From Hyperoplus lanceolatus (Eukaryota; Chordata; Actinopteri; Uranoscopiformes; Ammodytidae): a stretch of DNA of 64,000 bases. How positions within the stretch are numbered: the first letter of the stretch is position 1; every line of letters begins with the position of its first letter. The translations under genes and the position numbers were made by a program. Location of the stretch: positions 7,281,001 to 7,345,000 of the forward strand of contig CM049416.1 of assembly GCA_026929865.2 (NCBI GenBank), given 5' to 3'. The notes below the pieces were generated by a model. That model was given only the letters and a program-made list of their open reading frames with translations, was not told where the DNA came from and searched no databases. Of this stretch, positions 1-13,688 are shown in pieces.

Positions 1-731
1 TCCCCTTGGCCAAGTCCGATATAAGTGATTCTCACTCTGTTGGCGACAACCTGATTAAAATCAATATGAAAAGAACGCATGGATCAAACGAGCGTTTGTT
101 GTAGTCCATTTTCGGAAAATAGTGTAGTTTCACGCGAGTGACTCACGTCAGCAATACTCGCCGTCGCGCAATGACGTCGGATAGGAAAAGTGGAGTCAAA
201 TTAATTTGAAACAGTGCTGTCTTTTCCTATGTTCGATAGGAAGCACCTTTTCATATCTCCTTAACCCTGATGACGTTTGGGGTTAAGGCATAGGAAAGGA
301 GGCTTATAGGTTAGGAGATTGGACTATTTGTAGAAGCCCAAGCACTTGGAGTTAGTGGTATGCACTCTACCAGTTGAGCTTGTGCCCCGAACAAGCATTA
401 AAAACTGCTGTGCAGTGCTTTGTCGTCTAATTAACTCGTGGACCTATTTCTAAAACTGTAATTCCTGGATTGTATTGAATGTTTCACCAGAAACAACACG
501 CCCCCCACCACCAGCTGCCCATTGAATTGATTTTTAACACTAGGCTATCCTGGTGCCACATATGGCCAATGCAACGCAATTGTAATTGTTATGACACCTG
601 TCAAAAAAACTGTGTTGGCTTACCTTGTTATGTGTAGCTTAGCTTCATGTACTTCATCTACTTTTAATGATCTAATAAAGTCAAAAATACCTAAAACAGT
701 AGCCTATCTAATTAGCAATAAAAAGTGTATA
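1..731. other. No gene seen; unique flank
   Basis: A CpG-richer patch at about 130-190 precedes AT-rich sequence. A short stretch on the minus strand around 338-391 resembles the front half of a tRNA, but a complete cloverleaf is not visible. No coding region is supported. Confidence 0.4.
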
Positions 732-2341
732 CAGTGTCGTGCGAAAGTTTGTGAACCCCTTGAGCCTTTTGGAATTTTATTTATTTTAACCATTATTAAT
801 TCATTTTTTTCAATACCAGTATTTTTATATGAAATAATAGATGTTTGTTTATCAATTCAACATTTTTCTTTTCCAGAAATCAATTGTTGAAATGGATAAA
901 ACAAATGATTTGACAAATGTTGTACGTGCAAAAGTTTGTGAACCCTGAGCTGTATTGCTTAAATCGAGCAAGGTAAACACAATCAGGTGGGCCAAACTGA
1001 TTGATGAAATAGACCAATGTAATGAGAGATCTTGAGGGAAGAAATTGGGCGCCACTAGATAAAACAAAGATAAAACCAGGTCAGTTTAGGCCCACCAAAC
1101 TGAACCCATACAGGTCAGACATGCTCAAAGGGGAAAAAATCTCAGAGGATCGCAGGAATAGAGTTTTGATGTTGCACATTTGTCTGGGGACAGCTATACA
1201 TTCGTATAAAAAAGTTTGAGCTCCATCGGCCCACCGTGAGGCAAATCATCTACAAATGGAGAGCTTTAAGAGTGACTTAACATCTGCCTAGAAGTGGACT
1301 TCCTTCAAAAATATCTTCAAGCGCCACAAGAAAAGGGATTTTTCAGGTAAAAGCCAACCCACACATTACATCTGGAGATTTGCAGACCATTTGCCACCAC
1401 CATTCTTTACTTGGGAGAAGGTTCTCTTGGTGGTAGGCAGAGTTGCGTTTCTGCCCAAACATGGCGGTTTTGGTTATGACCAAACAGATCAATTTTGGAG
1501 TAATCTGTCCACAGAATAAGACTTCAGGTATCTCCAGGTGCTCTCTGGCAAAGTTGTGACAAGCAGTTTTGTTCTTTTTTGAGAGCAGAGGCTTCTTCAG
1601 CAACCCTCCCTTGAAAGCCATGTTGACTGAGTTTTCTTCTTATTGTGGAACCATGCACATCTGTCCCAGATGTTGCAAGAGAGGTCTGCAAATCACTAGA
1701 TGTAATGTGTGGGTTGGCTTTTAACTACAAAAATACTTTTCTTGTGGCGCTTGAAGATATTTTTGAAGGAAGTCCACTTCTAGGCAGATGTTTAGTCACT
1801 CGTAAAGCTTTCCATTTGTAGATGATTTGCCTCACGGTGGACCGATGGAGCTCAAACTTTTTTTGAATTAATTTATAGCTGTCCCCAGACATATGTGCAG
1901 CATCACAACTCTATTCCTGAGATCTTCTGAGATTTCTTTCCCTTTTAGCATGTCTGACCTGTATGGGTTCAGTTTGGTGGGCCTAAACTGGTCTGGTTTT
2001 ATCTCTGTTTTATCTAGTGGCGCCCAATTTCTTCCCTAAAGATCTCTCATTACATTGGTCTATTTCATCAATCAATTTGGCCCACCTGATTGTGTTTACC
2101 TTGCTCGATTTAAGCAATGCAGCTCAGGGTTCACAAACTTTTGCACATACAACATTTGTCAAATCATTTGTTTTAACTGTTTTAACAATTTATTTCTGGA
2201 AAATAAAAATGTTGAATTGATAAACAAACATCTATTATTTCATATAAAAAATACTGGTATTGAAAAAAATGAATTAATAATGGTTAAAATAAATAAAATT
2301 CCAAAAGGCTCAAGGGGTTCACAAACTTTCGCACGACACTG
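732..2341. mobile_element. Fold-back Tc1-like element made of two inverted 5' halves
   Basis: The element is 1610 bp, flanked by TA at 730-731 and 2342-2343. It starts CAGTGTCGTGCGAAAGTTTG and ends with the near-perfect inverse. The arms are about 656 bp each (732-1387 and 1684-2341), far longer than normal Tc1 termini. Each arm contains the N-terminal, DNA-binding part of a Tc1 transposase; the left reads SEDRRNRVLMLHICLGTA on the plus strand. The roughly 300-bp loop continues the minus-strand transposase (KGGLLKKPLLSKKNK, then DYSKIDLFGHN-like sequence around the first catalytic Asp). The C-terminal third is absent, so it cannot encode an active enzyme. Two transposon 5' ends joined head-to-head would still provide ends an external transposase could recognise. 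Confidence 0.85.
1343..1621 (-). pseudogene. Tc1 transposase fragment, middle region
   Basis: The minus-strand frame reads MAFKGGLLKKPLLSKKNKTA, then CHNFAREHLEIPE. This corresponds to the Tc1 segment following the bipartite DNA-binding domain and leading into the catalytic core. It spans the loop and inner left arm of the fold-back element. It has no start of its own and no DDE end, so it is a remnant and not a gene. Confidence 0.7.
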
Positions 2342-2343
2342 TA

Positions 2344-3278
2344 GGTATTAAGGGTGTTTTAAACAAAAAGGCAAACGAACGGAAAGTGATTTTTAGGAAA
2401 GTACCAAATAACATATTGTTGGCTCACTGAATCTCGTGACCAACCCTGTTATCTATTCCAAACAGTTTGAGCAATAGAGCAAAAAGAAAGTCCTGCTGCA
2501 AAACTGTCATCACCAGCTAATACACAATTGATATGCATTTGTTTCATCAAAGGATCGACTGTATCCCACCACATGTGTGTAATTCTATGCAGTTGAACCT
2601 GTGTGTTGAACATGCTAACCACATGCTGAGCGTAATCATTTACCCATCCAAACATCATGTCACCAGATCGCCGCGTGTCAGGCCCTGTATGTCAGTTTTT
2701 CCAGAGATTCTAGTGGTTGCTTTAACAAATGCGTAGAGTCATGCAGCTGTGAAGGTTTTTAAGGGGATCTTCTGAGTGATAGTAATGAGCTCTAGGAGAC
2801 AGCAGCGCTGCGGATGTAGCCGGCATGGCGCCCAATTATCTGTTAGCACCTGTCGAAGTCGTGGCTGTAAGGAGTGGCGCTTCAGACGCCATGCATGCGC
2901 GTGGGGGATGGAATGAATTGTACGTTTTAAAGAGGAATGAAAGGAATGAATTTATCTCCGAAATGTCTATTTTTTCCACCCAGCAGTTGTGAATGGTTAT
3001 CATATTTTTACTTTGTCCTGACTTGTTCTGCTCACTAAAAAATTACTTGAGTCAGCCAAATCAGTGAGCAGCAATTAAAGTGGAAGTATTCCATTCCGCA
3101 GGTTTTTCTCATTTGAACTATAGAAGTAGAGAAGGTTTAGAACCGAAATGTCCCCACCGGATAAGTAAGTAAGACAGTGTGAGGGAATTCACCTTTCTTT
3201 TGGATCAAAACTGTAGTTAAAATAATAAAGTAAAACTTTCAAAAGATTACTGACAAATCTTATAATCACTAACGAGGT
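2344..3278. other. No gene seen; unique sequence
   Basis: There is a GC-richer patch near 2790-2910. I recognise no element or coding region here. Confidence 0.4.
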
Positions 3279-5378
3279 GTATAGCTGTCCCCAGACAAAT
3301 GTGCAGCATCGCAACTCTATTCCTGAGATCCTCAGAGATTTGTTTCCCTTTTAGCATGTCTGACCTGTATGGGTTCACTTTGGTGAGCCTAAACTGATCT
3401 GGTTTTATCTCTGTTTTATCTAGTGCCGCCCAATTTCTTCCCTAAAGATCTCTCACTACATTGGTCCATTTCATGACTCAGTTTGGCCCATCTGATTGTG
3501 TTTACTTGCTCGATTTAAGCAATGCAGCTCAGGGTTCACAAACTTTTGGTGGAAAGAGTACAAAAATATTCTACTCAAGTAAAAGTATGATTACTTGGAT
3601 GAAATTTTACTTAATTAAAAGTAAAAGTACTGGTCTAAAAATCTACTGAAGTAAAAGTAAAAAAGTAGCTGATTTAAAATGTACTTAAAGTACAAGTTAC
3701 TAGTTACTTTTTAACAGCGGGAGGGGGCGGGGGTCTCTTCAGTGTAGGGCATTCCATATATAGACAAGGGGATATAAATCTCAAACTAGTTTTGTTTAAT
3801 TAATACAACACTTACAAATGAAAGTGCACAAATTAAATAAATCATGTCACCACACATGTATGTATACTGTGTCATTATACTTTAGATAAGCAAATATGGA
3901 GCAAATAGTCTGTTAATGGGGGAATGGGAATGTAACCGGTCTACAGACCTAAACAGACTGCAGCTGCAGTTCTAATAATGTAATTGTGTATAATTGATCT
4001 AAACCATGGACATTGCAAGGTTGGGCTGCTCGATTTTGACAAATCATAATCATGATTATTTTGATTGACATTGTGTAATCACAATTATTAGACAATTATT
4101 CATTGATTTAAGAACTGCAACATGCACTTATTTAACATTTGAAACCATGACTTTGGACTTTAAACATATCCTAATTGAACTGAAAACAAGGAAAATGCAA
4201 ATAGCCTAAGTAAAACATATTTTTTATAATTAAATAAAATAAGTGTCAAAATCAAAATAAACCGTTGCAAATGTTGTCGATAGGGCACATCTTTTGCTAG
4301 CAGGAATGTGAGGGCATATTTTATTTATATCTCATGGAGCTGGCTGGATAAGCAAGTTGCATTGTAGGCTACAGTGTTCTTAATTGATGACTGTTTTGGT
4401 GGCAAGAGTCAAGGAGCTTTAAACTTCCTGTATTTTTTATTCCTTTATTGTTTGGTCATAGACCACTTGGATTCGACTTAAAGTGAGTAAACTAATTGGT
4501 CGTGATGTTTTGAGGTGCAGCTGGGTCGCATATGACTTTTTTTCTCTCTCTCTCACGGTTGCGCATGTCATCTGACTCGCGTGTCCGCGCATAACATATC
4601 TTGCACATTGTTAGTCTATTACTTTTACCTTTGTTCTCGAGCAAAGGCTGACTTTCTGCCGTCTTCTGGAAGTTTTTCAAAGCTCCCTGCAACACGCACA
4701 GGCCTCCATCCTACTCTGCACTGTTAAACTGAAAGCTAGGTGAGGGAGGGGCCGATCGCACGGCTGGATGAAAGGTTTGCTGCATTTAAAAGCCTTCACG
4801 TGCGGTACAATGACAGTTTAACTAGGATTATCTTGTTTTAATGATAGAGGGAAGCAATGTTTGTTGTTATCATTTAGTCGCAATGTGTTCTCTCCTCCTG
4901 TCGATCATTCTCTGTGTTCGTTTCCGGTATTGTGCCGTAAAAATAAAAGCACCCCGCGATATTTCTTTTATTTTCTCTCGTTTCCCAATATATTTTTTTT
5001 ACTCAGTAACGCAGGTGATATAAAATGTAGCGAAGTACAATACTTAAAAATAAACATACTCAAAGTAAAAGTAAAAGTATAGGTTTTAAAAATCACTTAA
5101 AAAATTACAAGTACAAGAAAAAACTACTAAATTACAGGAACGCGAGTAAATGTAATTCGCTACTTTACGCCCCTGCTTTTGCACATACAACAGTTGTCAA
5201 ATAATTTGTTTTATCTGTTTTAACAATTGATTTCTGGAAAAGAAAAATGTTGAATTGATAAAAAAAACATCTGTTATTTCATATAAAATACTGGTATTGA
5301 TAAAAATGAATTAATAATGGCAAAAATAAATACAATTCCTAAAGGTTCAAAGGGTTCACAAACTTTCACACAGCACTG
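3279..5378. mobile_element. Truncated Tc1-like copy, same family as 732-2341, split by a later insertion
   Basis: Positions 3279-3548 and 5176-5378 match the right arm of the 732-2341 element (tagctgtccccagac onward, then ttttgcacatacaac to the terminal cactgTA). The two parts join cleanly when 3549-5175 and one copy of CTTTTG are removed. Only this one arm is present: the transposase core and the opposite end are missing. Confidence 0.8.
3549..5175. mobile_element. Unclassified DNA-type element inserted in the Tc1 remnant
   Basis: The 1627-bp insertion is flanked by CTTTTG at 3543-3548 and 5176-5181, compared with a single CTTTTG at the same place in the uninterrupted copy near 2136. Both ends carry repeated agtaaaagta motifs, seen in abundant fish elements whose ends resemble 'acttgagtaaa'. 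The right end is cgctactttacgcccctg. No transposase frame is recognisable. It may be a non-autonomous hAT-like element, but the 6-bp duplication is shorter than the hAT norm. Confidence 0.6.
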
Positions 5379-5380
5379 TA

Positions 5381-5746
5381 TGTCTGCCGATAAAAGTCAG
5401 TTATTTAATGAAGCTCTCTCTTTCAGTGCTAACAACTTGTCATATTTCATGGCGTATTATGAGTGCAGTTCTGGCTAGAAAGGTGCTACAACATTGACTC
5501 AATTAACACTTTTTAAAGTCAATAATATATTTTTATATTTTAAACATGTCAATCTATATGACGCAAAACAGTAGGTGATAACTATTAATTTCCCACTTAA
5601 TCAATATTGAAATAAAAATGCTGCTAATAGGGTGAGATAGCTCCCATTTTAATAATCTCAGCTGTGAATTGTGCCCCAGAATTCTCTGCAACCGCCACGG
5701 ATTCTCCAAATGAGGAATTTCATATTTTAGCATGCATTGTCATACA
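5381..5746. other. No gene seen; unique sequence
   Basis: A short AT-rich spacer between two mobile elements. Nothing is recognisable in it. Confidence 0.4.
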
Positions 5747-5841
5747 CAGAGCCGGCCCGAGGCATAAGCGAACTAAGCAGCCGCTTAGGGCCCCCGACTG
5801 CCTGGTGGGCCCCCTAAAAAAAAAATATATATATATATATA

Positions 5842-6962
5842 GGGGAAGGTGGGGTGATTTGTGCAACTTTTTACTCAAAGTGATTTTAAAGTGAGGCCTT
5901 GACAGTTATGTCTCCAACTCAAATATGTACATATATTTCAGGATGTTGTGCATCCCTGGCAATAAAAACTTTGGATCTGGAATAAACTGTTTAAGAAATA
6001 TAGCTTTCGGAAAAAAAGTTGTCTTGTCGCACAAATCACCCCACGTAGTGGGTGATTTGTGCGTCATTGTGTCACAATGACAAAGTCACCATCATCATCT
6101 TTCTGGCCATCTGAACTCTCATCAGTGGTGTCGTTAAGTGGAATTGAGATGTCACTCTCTCCTGAGCTACTGTAGACTATCACTTTCTTTTGGTGACCAG
6201 CGTATACAGCCATGCCACTGGCACAACTCTCAGAAATGTACTTTGCACTAGTTGCTCCGTGCTTGTGGAACCAACTGCCACCTGACAAATGTGATTCCCC
6301 CTACATTTCTGCCTTTAAATCAAGGCTCAAAACCCATATGTACACCCTGGTGTTTCCTCCCCATTAACCTCTGCACTACTTACTTACCTCTGCACTACTA
6401 TCTGTGTTTATGTGGATGTATGGGCTTTACGTCTTTTATTTTGGTTATTGTTATTTTACCTTCATTGTTTACCTACTGAATGCACTATGTACAGCACTTT
6501 GGACAGTGCAAACTGTCATAAATGTGCTTTTATAAATACATTTTACTTACTTACTTACTTATAACTCACCCAGGCCCTTGCGCACAAATCACCCCATCCC
6601 CAGAATTTTGGATAATAGGCATGATGCAGCAATTTAGGGTTGACATTGTGCTAACTATATAGACTCAAAGTGTAGCATACCAAAGCACTAAAACATGTGT
6701 CAAATGTTTTCAAACGTGTCTATAATTGTTCAGACACAATAATCAAAAAACCTTGATCATGGAAATTTTACTTTGAAAGGCAAAACACAGTTTTTTGAGC
6801 TTAAATGTGCTTATATCTTATTCCTTGTGTCTCCCTTCTTTACAGGATGAGTCAAATGGATGGCTCTTCTTAAATATGTGGTCACATTTCCAATTTCTTC
6901 CACGGTTTTCGAGAAACAAGGGGTTTTGCAACTTCCAAAATGCACAAATCACCCCCACCTTC

Positions 6963-6965
<3 letters not shown>
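5842..6965. mobile_element. DNA element with ggggaaggtggggtgattt termini, nested in the hAT copy
   Basis: The inverted ends are ggggaaggtggggtgatttg at 5842 and its near-complement ending at 6965. They lie within a TA repeat, so a TA target is likely but the exact duplication cannot be read. Internally, cacaaatcacccca motifs recur in both orientations, near 6031-6060 and 6572-6600. A minus-strand frame (6064-6288) ends in an acidic DESSDGQKDDDGDFVIV stretch that could be a transposase tail. Family unknown. Confidence 0.6.
6245..6560 (+). mobile_element. LINE 3' end fragment
   Basis: The frame APCLWNQLPPDKCDSPYISA, then FKSRLKTHMYTLVFPPH, is the C-terminal signature of CR1/L2-type reverse-transcriptase proteins (LWNxLP...FKSRLKTHxF). 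It is followed by the typical tail 'gtacagcactttgg...cataaatgtgcttttataaata' and a (ACTT)n end. It sits inside the element at 5842-6965, so it inserted later or was captured. Confidence 0.6.

Positions 6966-7001
<36 letters not shown>
6966..7001. repeat. TA microsatellite
   Basis: A run of (TA)n followed by a T-run. It is the right-hand part of the TA tract that received the 5842-6965 insertion. Confidence 0.85.
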
Positions 7002-7008
<7 letters not shown>

Positions 7009-7815
7009 TTTAGTTTTTGTGTTTGATATTAACATCATACTATGCAAATGTGAGTTATCATCCAAAAAAAGGAATAAAATGTTTTGGTCTGTCTAGATAA
7101 TTAATACCCTAAAAATGTAATTAGTTCATCTCGGAGGAAATCCAAAATTATCTGATCATGTCACCTTCACATCCATGCACAGTGTGTATTGAGTTTATTT
7201 AAAAACAATTGGAAATGGGGCTGCCCTCAGTTGCCCATGCACTGTGTATAGTCTATAGCCTATGTCAGCCTTGTCTGTGGAAAAAAAGATAGAGTAGCTG
7301 GACAACAGAGTTCTTCTGCTTCGTTCCTCACACTGCATTTAAATGCATTCACTATATTACGGAGAAATATGTCCCGTAAAAGAAAAAGAGCTCCAAGCCC
7401 AACCCATAATATTTTATTTTATATTAATATTTTTATGGAAAATCCATGTGTCCTTCTTCAATAGCTTCTAATTCATCTGACCCAGTGTCTCCAAATTATT
7501 TGTTCACACAAGATTTCTCAGATTTAGCCTCTTAATTTTCCTCTCAAAGTGCACCAGATTCATGCATTTCACTTTAAAAAGGTTAAAAAAATCTCCCGGG
7601 GGGGCATACCCCCGTACCCCCCTAAGAGGGTCTGAATCTCGGCTGTCTAATATTTTCGCACAGCCGCAAAGTGGAGGCACTAGCAGAAAACACTGGGTGT
7701 GTGAATGATATTTAACAAAGATCTATAGTTTCAGCAGCGCTAACATTGGAAAGGGGACCCCTAATCATATTTCGCTTAGGGCCCCCTGAAGGCTTGGGCC
7801 GGCTCTGGTCATACA

Positions 7816-10290
<2,475 letters not shown>

Positions 10291-10364
10291 CAGCTCAGGA
10301 AAAAATTAAGAGACCAGTCTGGATTTTTCTTAAACCTTATCTTTATAAAACGTATTGAAAATCT

Positions 10365-10883
10365 ATGCTAGGCATGCAGGATAAGAGAAAAGGGGTGTCT
10401 AATCCTGAAAGGTCTAACTCCACTCTGGCAGAAGAGTTAAATACATTTTACCTGAGATTTGATTCCCATGACTTTAGTAATGAATTAGATGAATTCAGAG
10501 GTATTTCAGAGGGCAGTCACATTCAGATAAACGAAGCAGATGTTTGGAGAACACTTGAAAAGACAAATGTGAGGAAAAGTCAAGGGCCTGACAATATCAG
10601 TGGAAAACTGCTTAAAAATTGTTCCCTGTTTTTGAGTGGAATTTTAACCTATATTTTCCAGCTCTCCTTATCCAGTAACAAAGTCCCAGGGCTATGGAAA
10701 GAATCAATTGTTGTCCCCGTAGCCAAGGGTTCATCACCAAAGGAGTTGGGTGATTATCGTCCAGTGGCCCTCACTTCTTTGGTAATGAAGGGTTTTGAAA
10801 AAATTGTTAAGAGAAGCTTATTGGCAGTGACACAGAGTGTGGTCGACCCTCTCCAATTTGCCTATCAGGGGGAAAGGGGGTAG
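10365..10883 (+). pseudogene. LINE reverse transcriptase, N-terminal part
   Basis: Covers the linker and fingers region: SQGPDNISGKLLKNC, VPVAKGSSPKELGDYRPVAL and DPLQFAYQGERG. It then loses frame in the G-rich run at about 10870-10880. The continuation (VDDAIATLLDSIVGHLEGKK) lies in another frame that leads into 10988-11911, so one frameshift separates the two parts. Confidence 0.8.
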
Positions 10884-10987
10884 ATGACGCCATAGCTACT
10901 CTGCTGGATTCCATTGTTGGCCACCTGGAGGGCAAGAAGACACATGCACGCTTATGTTTCATAGATTTCTCATCAGCGTTCAACTGC

Positions 10988-11911
10988 ATGCAGCCCCATA
11001 TTCTTGCTCAGAGGGTCTCTAATATACCTGGCATTGACTTTGGCACTGTATGTTGGCTTGTTGACTTCTTGACAATGAGGTCACAAAGAACTCGTGTTAA
11101 TGACACTTTGTCTGATGCCCTGATGTGTTCCACTGGATCCCCACAAGGCTGCGTTTTGTCGCCCTTGCTATTTGTGCTCTACACTAATGACTGCCAGAGT
11201 ACCCTTGAGTCAAGGACTATTATTAAGTTTGCAGATGATTCAGTCATAGTCAGTCTCCTGCAGGACCATGAGGTGGACCATGGGCCTGTCTTGGACAATT
11301 TTATCAAGTGGTGTGATAGTTCATATCTCCAACTAAATGTCTCAAAGACAAAAGAAATGAAAATCGACTTCCGCCGGAATGTTCCTGACACAGCACCCAC
11401 TGTAATCAGTGGCGTAGCTGTGGAGACAGTCAACACATATAAATATCTCGGCACCATTCTGGACGACAAATTGACTTTCAATGAGAATACAGACTCCATC
11501 TGTAAGAAGGCCAATCAGAGGCTGTTTTTCCTGAGGAAGCTGAGGAGTTTTAATGTCGACAGATCGATTTTAAAAATGTTTTATTCATCTTTTATCGAGT
11601 CAATTTTAACATTTGGAATGATCTCTTGGTTCGGTAACCTCAGTCTGAGCAATAAGAAAAGGCTTGGAAAAATTGTTCTGTTAAGTCAAAAGATCATTGG
11701 CCTTGACCTGGAACACATTGGCGATATTTACCAAGTCAGAGCCACTAGGAAGGCAAAGGCCATTCTGTCAAACCCCCTACATCCTCTACATGCAGAGTTT
11801 CGACTCCTGCCACTAGGAAGGAGATATACTTACAGGAAGAGGGCCAAGACAAACAGATATTTAAAATCATTTGTTCCCTCAGCTGTTGGCTTCCTAAACA
11901 AATTAGGGTAG
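10988..11911 (+). pseudogene. LINE reverse transcriptase, palm to C-terminus
   Basis: 307 codons holding the catalytic FADD (FADDSVIV), SPQGCVLSPLLF, the LNVSKTKEM block and the C-terminal RRYTYRKRAKTNRYLKSFVP. Homologous frame actually extends upstream of the first ATG, from about 10873. It is otherwise uninterrupted, suggesting a fairly young insertion that was truncated on arrival. Confidence 0.82.
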
Positions 11912-12292
11912 TAGCTTTGTCTTTTTTTAAGCAATGTAAATGATTATATTCCATGATGTCTCCCATATGTTTTTGTGCTTTAATGTTTTTATATTCTGTG
12001 TTTTGTATTTAGTATGATTATTTGTTTGTTGTGTGACGTTGTGTTTCTACTACTGAATGCAGAACAAATTGCCCCTCGGGGACAATAAAGATTTATCAAA
12101 TCAAATCAAATCAAAAAATGCTCTTAATGACAAAAAATGTATTGGAATTTTGTAGAAATGTTGTCAGTAGCTTATATCATAAATCCAAAATGTTCATTCT
12201 ACTCAAACATATACCTATAAAGTAGAACAAGAGACACTTGTTCTACAAGCCTTCGCTTGCAATAACTGCATCAAGCTTGTGACCTATTGATA

Positions 12293-12568
12293 TCACAAAA
12301 CTTTTGAATCCTCCTTTTTGATGCTTTTCCAGGCTTTCACCGCAGCCTTATTCAGTTGCTGTTTGTTTACTTTCTTCAGTCTCCTCTTCAGCAGGTAAAA
12401 TGCCTGCTCTATAGCAATTAAGTCTGGAGATTGACTTGACCAGTCTAAAACCTTCCATTTCCTGACACTGATTAACTCCTGTGTTGTTTTTGCAGTGTGT
12501 TTTGGGTCATTATCTTGCTGCATTATGAAAGATCTTCCAATCAGTTTGGATGCATCTTTCTGATGCAA
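12293..12568 (-). pseudogene. Tc1 transposase C-terminal part, left arm
   Basis: Minus-strand frame MHQKDASKLIGRSFIMQQDN, then DPKHTAKTTQELI, WSSQSPDLIAIEQAFYLLKR and NKAAVKAWKSI. It contains the second catalytic Asp (QQDNDPKHTA) and the Glu region (PDLxxIEQAF) of the DD34E family. The Asn usual in 'DLNPIE' is changed. The first catalytic Asp is not in this fragment. Confidence 0.8.
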
Positions 12569-13041
12569 ATGTTTGTGTAAACGTCTGAGTTCATTTAGCT
12601 GTTGCCATCATGTGTTACATCATCAATGAAGAGTAATAAGCCCATCCAAGAAGAAGCCATGCAAGCTCAAGCCATGACATTGCCTCCACCGTGTTTCACA
12701 GATGAGCTTGTACAGGTCCTTCTCATATAATTAGCATATTGTGATAAAGTTGATTATTTTCCATAATGTAATGATAATAATTGAACTTTCATATATTTTA
12801 GATTCATTGCACACTAACTGAAATATTTCAGGTCTTTTGTTGGTTTAATACTGATGATTTTGGCATACAGCTCATGAAAACCCCAAATTCCTATCTCAAA
12901 AAATTAGCATATCATGAAAAGGTACTCTAAACGAGCTCTTAACCTAATCATCTGAATCAACTAATTAACTCTAAACACCTGCAAAAGATTCCAGAGGTTT
13001 TTAAAAACTCCCAGCCTGGTTCATTACTAAAAACCGCAATC

Positions 13042-13476
13042 ATGGGTAAGACTGCCGACCTGACTGCTGTCCAGAAGGCCATCATTGACACCCTCAAGCA
13101 AGAGGGTAAGACACAGAAAGAAATTTCTGAGCAAATAGGCTGTTCCCAGAGTGCTGTATCAAGGCACCTCAGTGGGAAGTCTGTGGGAAGGAAAAAGTGT
13201 GGCAGAAAACGCTGCACAACCAGAAGAGGTGACCGGACCCTGAAGAGGATTGTGGAGAAGGGCCGATTCCAGACCTTGGGGGACCTGCGGAAGCAGTGGA
13301 CTGAGTCTGGAGTAGAAACATCCAGAGCCACCGTGCACAGGCGTGTGCAGGAAATGGGCTACAGGTGCCACATTCCCCAGGTCAAGCCACTTTTGAACCA
13401 GAAACAGCGGCAGAAGCGCCTGACCTGGGCTACGTCTGGAGGAAGACTGGGGAGAAGGAAATGCCAAAATGCCTGA
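13042..13476 (+). pseudogene. Mariner/Tc1 transposase, N-terminal DNA-binding part
   Basis: MGKTADLTAVQKAIIDTLKQ, then EGKTQKEISEQIGCSQSAVS and RHLSGKSVGRKKCGRK: a helix-turn-helix, the GRKK linker (AT-hook-like), then a second HTH (ATVHRRVQEMGYRCHIP). After KRLTWA the frame breaks. A short deletion appears to have removed the segment that normally holds the first catalytic Asp (FSDES-type motif), because the sequence resumes at VWRKTGEKEMPKCLK in another frame. Confidence 0.85.
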
Positions 13477-13688
13477 AGTCCAGTGTCAAGTACCCACAGT
13501 CAGTGATGGTCTGGGGTGCAATCAAAGGCAGGGTCAATAAAGCTAGCTATCAGGAGATTTTGGAGCACTTCATGCTTCCATCTGCTGAAAAGTTTTATGG
13601 AGATGAAGATTTAATTTTTCAACAAGACCTGGCACCTGCTCACAGTGCCAAAACCACTGGTAAATGGTTTAGGGGCCACTCACACTAG
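13365..13688 (+). pseudogene. Mariner/Tc1 transposase, catalytic middle part
   Basis: GYVWRKTGEKEMPKCLKSSV, YPQSVMVWGAIKGRVNKASY and DLIFQQDLAPAHSAKTTGKW contain the second catalytic Asp (QQDxAPAH). Coding stops where the Harbinger MITE enters at 13672. The first codons of the frame overlap the N-terminal part and are not meaningful. Confidence 0.82.

Larger units (their letters stand above)
5747..7807 (+). mobile_element. hAT-like non-autonomous element, CAGAGCCGGC family, copy 1
   Basis: Terminal inverted repeats CAGAGCCGGCCC / GGGCCGGCTCTG are flanked by the 8-bp duplication GTCATACA (5739-5746, 7808-7815), the hAT hallmark. The interior matches copy 3 (32177-33071) closely over 7010-7807. 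The copy is longer than its sister because another element (5842-6965) landed in its internal TA tract. No transposase frame is visible. Confidence 0.82.
10365..12116 (+). mobile_element. L2/CR1-type LINE, 5'-truncated
   Basis: Reverse-transcriptase coding sequence followed by a 3' tail ending 'cggggacaataaagatttat' and (CAAAT)n. Family motifs in order: DYRPVALTSLVMKGFEKIVK, DPLQFAYQ, LCFIDFSSAFN, STGSPQGCVLSPLLFVLYTN, IIKFADDSVIV, LQLNVSKTKEMKIDFRRN, YKYLGTILDDKLTF. The endonuclease half is missing. ATGCT appears at both edges (10366 and 12118 vicinity), a possible target duplication. Confidence 0.85.
10291..12239. mobile_element. Mariner/Tc1-like remnant with a LINE inserted
   Basis: After TA at 10289-10290, the sequence cagctcaggaaaaaattaag is the terminus of a mariner-type element I recognise as common in fish. 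Element sequence resumes after the LINE at about 12117 (cttaatgacaaaaaatgta) and runs to about 12239. The opposite terminus was not found. It appears lost where the next Tc1 remnant begins. Confidence 0.55.

Noticed and set aside
338-391. tRNA-like sequence on the minus strand
   Set aside because: The 5' part resembles a D-arm with an A-box, but no complete T-arm/B-box or acceptor pairing is visible. At best it is a relic of a tRNA-derived SINE.
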